NCBI GenBank assembly: GCA_031551625.1
Contig: JAVBNJ010000041.1
Location: 1-25,494, forward strand
Source: JAVBNJ01 sp031551625
GTDB taxonomy: Bacteria > Bacteroidota > Bacteroidia > Bacteroidales > UBA932
DNA: 25,494 nucleotides
Direction of reading: 5' to 3'
Positions within the stretch are counted from its first letter, which is position 1; the number at the start of each line of letters is the position of its first letter. Below, piece after piece: positions 24,034 through 25,494 of the stretch. The translations under genes and the position numbers were made by a program. The notes beneath the pieces are model-generated. The model was not told the origin of the DNA. It ran no database searches and saw nothing but the letters and a program-made list of their open reading frames with translations.

Positions 24034-24524
24034 AGAATTATTTGCATATTAAAAAATAAATCATTTTCTTTGCAACATCATTACGCTCTTTACATACTTT
24101 AAAAGCACTTTTATTCGTGTACTGAAATCTCGTAAATTTCATAGGTTTGATGGGTAATGGTAGCTTCCCACCCCCTGTATGGGGACGCGGAATGTTATTT
24201 ATATCAAAACAGGTTTACGAGAACCTCAGTACCATAAGTAATGTCCGCGTTTGTTGTTTTAGCAAATCAAAACATAAATGCAATAGTAGGCAGCGAAAAG
24301 AAAATCGCGGTAAGTGAATTTTATAGTAGGCTTCTTCGGAAAATAGTTTTTAACAACGGATCCGTAAGCTCAGCGAAGAGTTGATTGAAGATGACGCAGC
24401 AGTGGAGGGGGTAGGCAGAAATTGGTTTGTGTTTGTTGATGTGAGCTTACTCCCCCCCGGTGCTGCAAAATAAAACGAAAAAATTAGTTAAAATGATTAA
24501 ACGAAAAACCAAAATATAATTATA
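24034..24524. other. Intergenic region between divergent genes, no confident gene
   Basis: About 490 bases. Two weak dyads: TCTCGTAAA (24128-24136) with TTTACGAGA (24214-24222), and ACGCGGA (near 24185) with TCCGCGT (near 24243), partly overlapping in span. A 47-codon plus-strand frame at 24241-24384 begins MSAFVVLANQNINAIVGSEK; it has no promoter or family likeness and I do not call it. A C7 run lies at 24452-24458. No clear promoter for the 24525 gene was found. Confidence 0.5.
24473..24508 (+). repeat. Repeated A-rich word in the leader of the 24525 gene
   Basis: AAACGAAAAA occurs at 24473 and, as AAACGAAAAAC, at 24499, 26 bases apart, ending shortly before the sequence ATAATTATAATG at the start codon. 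The paralogue at 10546-11898 has the same layout on its coding strand: two AAACTAAAAAAATA words and then AATTATTATG. Confidence 0.5.
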
Positions 24525-25178
24525 ATGAAAAAATTATTCTTCTTTCTTTCGGTGTGCATGTGCACTCTTCCGGCAATGGCCCGTTGTGTGGATTTGAAGC
24601 AGATCAGCGCTGATTACAAAAATCAAACGGTTACATTTGTGCTATCATGGAAAAACTGCAACGGTACTACGAATTTGAACAAGGTTTGGTGCCTGGTCGA
24701 TTTCCAAACGATAGATGCTTCCGGTAATAAAGGTACGTGGACACGTGCTACAATAAGCGGAGCTGCTACGGTTTCCAATGGGACTTACACCGCCGGCAAC
24801 ACTACCGGTTTTTATGTAGCCGGAGCTAATACTCAATCGGCAACAGTGACCGTGAAATTGGGTAATGCATCCGGACGATTCAACTGGTGTGCCTTTGCCA
24901 GCGACTGTCCACCGAATTTGCAATTTCCTTCCAATACGGAAATAAACAAAATTGTATTACATGGTTCTGCTCCTTTTCTATTGACAGATAGTGGCGGAAG
25001 CGTTACTATTATTACCAATGCGGCTCCGTATACATTCTATAATACAGGTAATAAAATTTATGCTGCCATTACCGATAATACGAACTGCCCTGGTATTGTT
25101 AATTGCACCGTCAGTAAAAAGCCTACGGGACTATGTACTGGTAGCGCTCCTGCATTGAGGATTATAAGTAATCAATAA
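24525..25178 (+). CDS. Secreted protein made of the new WxxCNGT domain only
   Basis: 217 residues with a signal peptide (MKKLFFFLSVCMCTLPAMA). Residues 20-194 are homologous to the N-terminal domain of the 10546-11898 product: WKNCNG (42-47), LNKVWCLVDFQTIDASG, WTRATISG, TAGNTTGFYV, RFNWCAFASDCPP (119-131) and ITDNTNCP (182-189). It stops soon after (TGLCTGSAPALRIISNQ), without the Ig-like and DUF1566-like parts of its paralogue and without a T9SS tail. The domain looks like an all-beta fold with conserved cysteines, perhaps disulfide-bonded. Function unknown. It lies 21 bases upstream of another secreted-protein gene on the same strand, so the two probably form an operon. Confidence 0.8.
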   Translation: MKKLFFFLSVCMCTLPAMARCVDLKQISADYKNQTVTFVLSWKNCNGTTNLNKVWCLVDFQTIDASGNKGTWTRATISGAATVSNGTYTAGNTTGFYVAGANTQSATVTVKLGNASGRFNWCAFASDCPPNLQFPSNTEINKIVLHGSAPFLLTDSGGSVTIITNAAPYTFYNTGNKIYAAITDNTNCPGIVNCTVSKKPTGLCTGSAPALRIISNQ

Positions 25179-25199
25179 CAACCAAAAATAATTAGAACA

Positions 25200-25494
25200 A
25201 TGAAAACAAAATTTTTTACTTTGCTGATAATGCTTTGTTTCGCAGTAACAGTGCATGCACAAGACGTTTTTGAAATTTACTGTGGCGAAAGCATTACCTT
25301 GATGCCCGACGGCGGTTCGTTGGGAACCAACGCTTCCTGGAAATGGTATAGCGGTAGTTGTGGTGGTGCATTACTATATACCGGCACCAGTTATACTGTT
25401 TCTCCCAAAGCGTCGGCTACCTACTATGTGCGTGCCGAAGGTTCGTGCGGCACCACTACCTGCCAGTCGGTAGTAGTAAACATTAAACCACCGG
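25200..25494 (+). CDS. Secreted Ig-like domain protein, C-terminus off the window
   Basis: ATG at 25200; 98 codons before the edge, with no stop. Signal peptide MKTKFFTLLIMLCFAVTVHA, then DVFEIYCGESITLMPDGG, WKWYSGSCGGALLYTGTSYT, VSPKASATYYVRAEG and CQSVVVNIKPP. The pattern of a WYSGSCGG turn followed by a TYYVRAEG strand is typical of the Ig-like domains found in tandem in large Bacteroidota surface proteins, often with a T9SS or DUF1566-like end. It lies 21 bases after the 24525 gene. What follows cannot be seen, so neither total length nor sorting signal is known. Confidence 0.8.
   Translation, partial: MKTKFFTLLIMLCFAVTVHAQDVFEIYCGESITLMPDGGSLGTNASWKWYSGSCGGALLYTGTSYTVSPKASATYYVRAEGSCGTTTCQSVVVNIKPP

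Noticed and set aside
24006..24047. Longer N-terminus for the DUF502-like protein (start at 24047)
   Set aside because: The TACTTTTG promoter box at 24026-24033 lies inside this extension; the ATG at 24005 gives a normal membrane-protein start.
24241..24384. 47-codon plus-strand frame in the spacer before the 24525 gene
   Set aside because: No promoter, no relatives recognised, and such a length is common by chance in a 490-base spacer.
24452..24458. C7 run as a phase-variation switch for the 24525 gene
   Set aside because: It lies about 66 bases upstream with no promoter recognised around it, so there is no mechanism to point to.

Overview
The window is a chromosome segment from a member of the Bacteroidota, most likely order Bacteroidales. 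The evidence is the promoter style (TTTG, about 19-20 bases, TAnnTTTG) in front of several genes, a type IX secretion (T9SS) C-terminal sorting domain, an OmpA protein with thrombospondin type 3 repeats behind an outer-membrane-protein-like N-terminus, and the best-matching family versions of the housekeeping genes. No rRNA, tRNA, CRISPR array, transposase or phage gene was seen.

Left part (1-5907, minus strand): a run of housekeeping genes. In transcription order these are a conserved Bacteroidales hypothetical, tilS (tRNA-Ile lysidine synthetase), gpsA (glycerol-3-phosphate dehydrogenase), pgi (glucose-6-phosphate isomerase) and a DUF2520 Rossmann protein that leaves the window at base 1. 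The gaps are filled with repeats: a perfect 30-bp palindrome and a chain of small hairpins between gpsA and pgi, and two G/C-rich hairpin repeats after pgi. One of these repeats has become the N-terminal coding sequence of the DUF2520 gene and carries a G8 tract.

Middle (5969-10507, plus strand): cutC, then a compact cluster with its own near-perfect promoter. The cluster holds a 62-aa protein, a tiny frameshifted gene, a transglutaminase-like lipoprotein of 884 aa and a zinc-less sirtuin deacylase. Each junction in it is a 4-base ATGA overlap. It ends in a hairpin that probably serves as a terminator for both converging transcripts.

Right part (10546-24005, minus strand): from right to left, a DUF502-like membrane protein, an OmpA/TSP3 outer membrane protein, the potassium transporter trkH, a RecD-like helicase, and a 1553-aa T9SS-secreted protein of GLUG and beta-helix repeats plus Ig-like domains. 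A beta-barrel protein starts one base after that gene. A 495-bp gap follows, with a promoter and a 104-bp inverted repeat that would lie in the 5' leader of a secreted protein with a DUF1566/Fib_succ_major-like C-terminus. At the far right (24525-25494, plus strand) is a smaller paralogue of that secreted protein, then the start of an Ig-like secreted protein.

The most promising undescribed material is the shared N-terminal domain of the two secreted paralogues (10546-11898 and 24525-25178), with its matching A-rich leader and the structured leader upstream of the first copy. Next come the small ATGA-coupled genes in front of the transglutaminase/sirtuin pair. Everything else reads as ordinary core or cell-surface genes.
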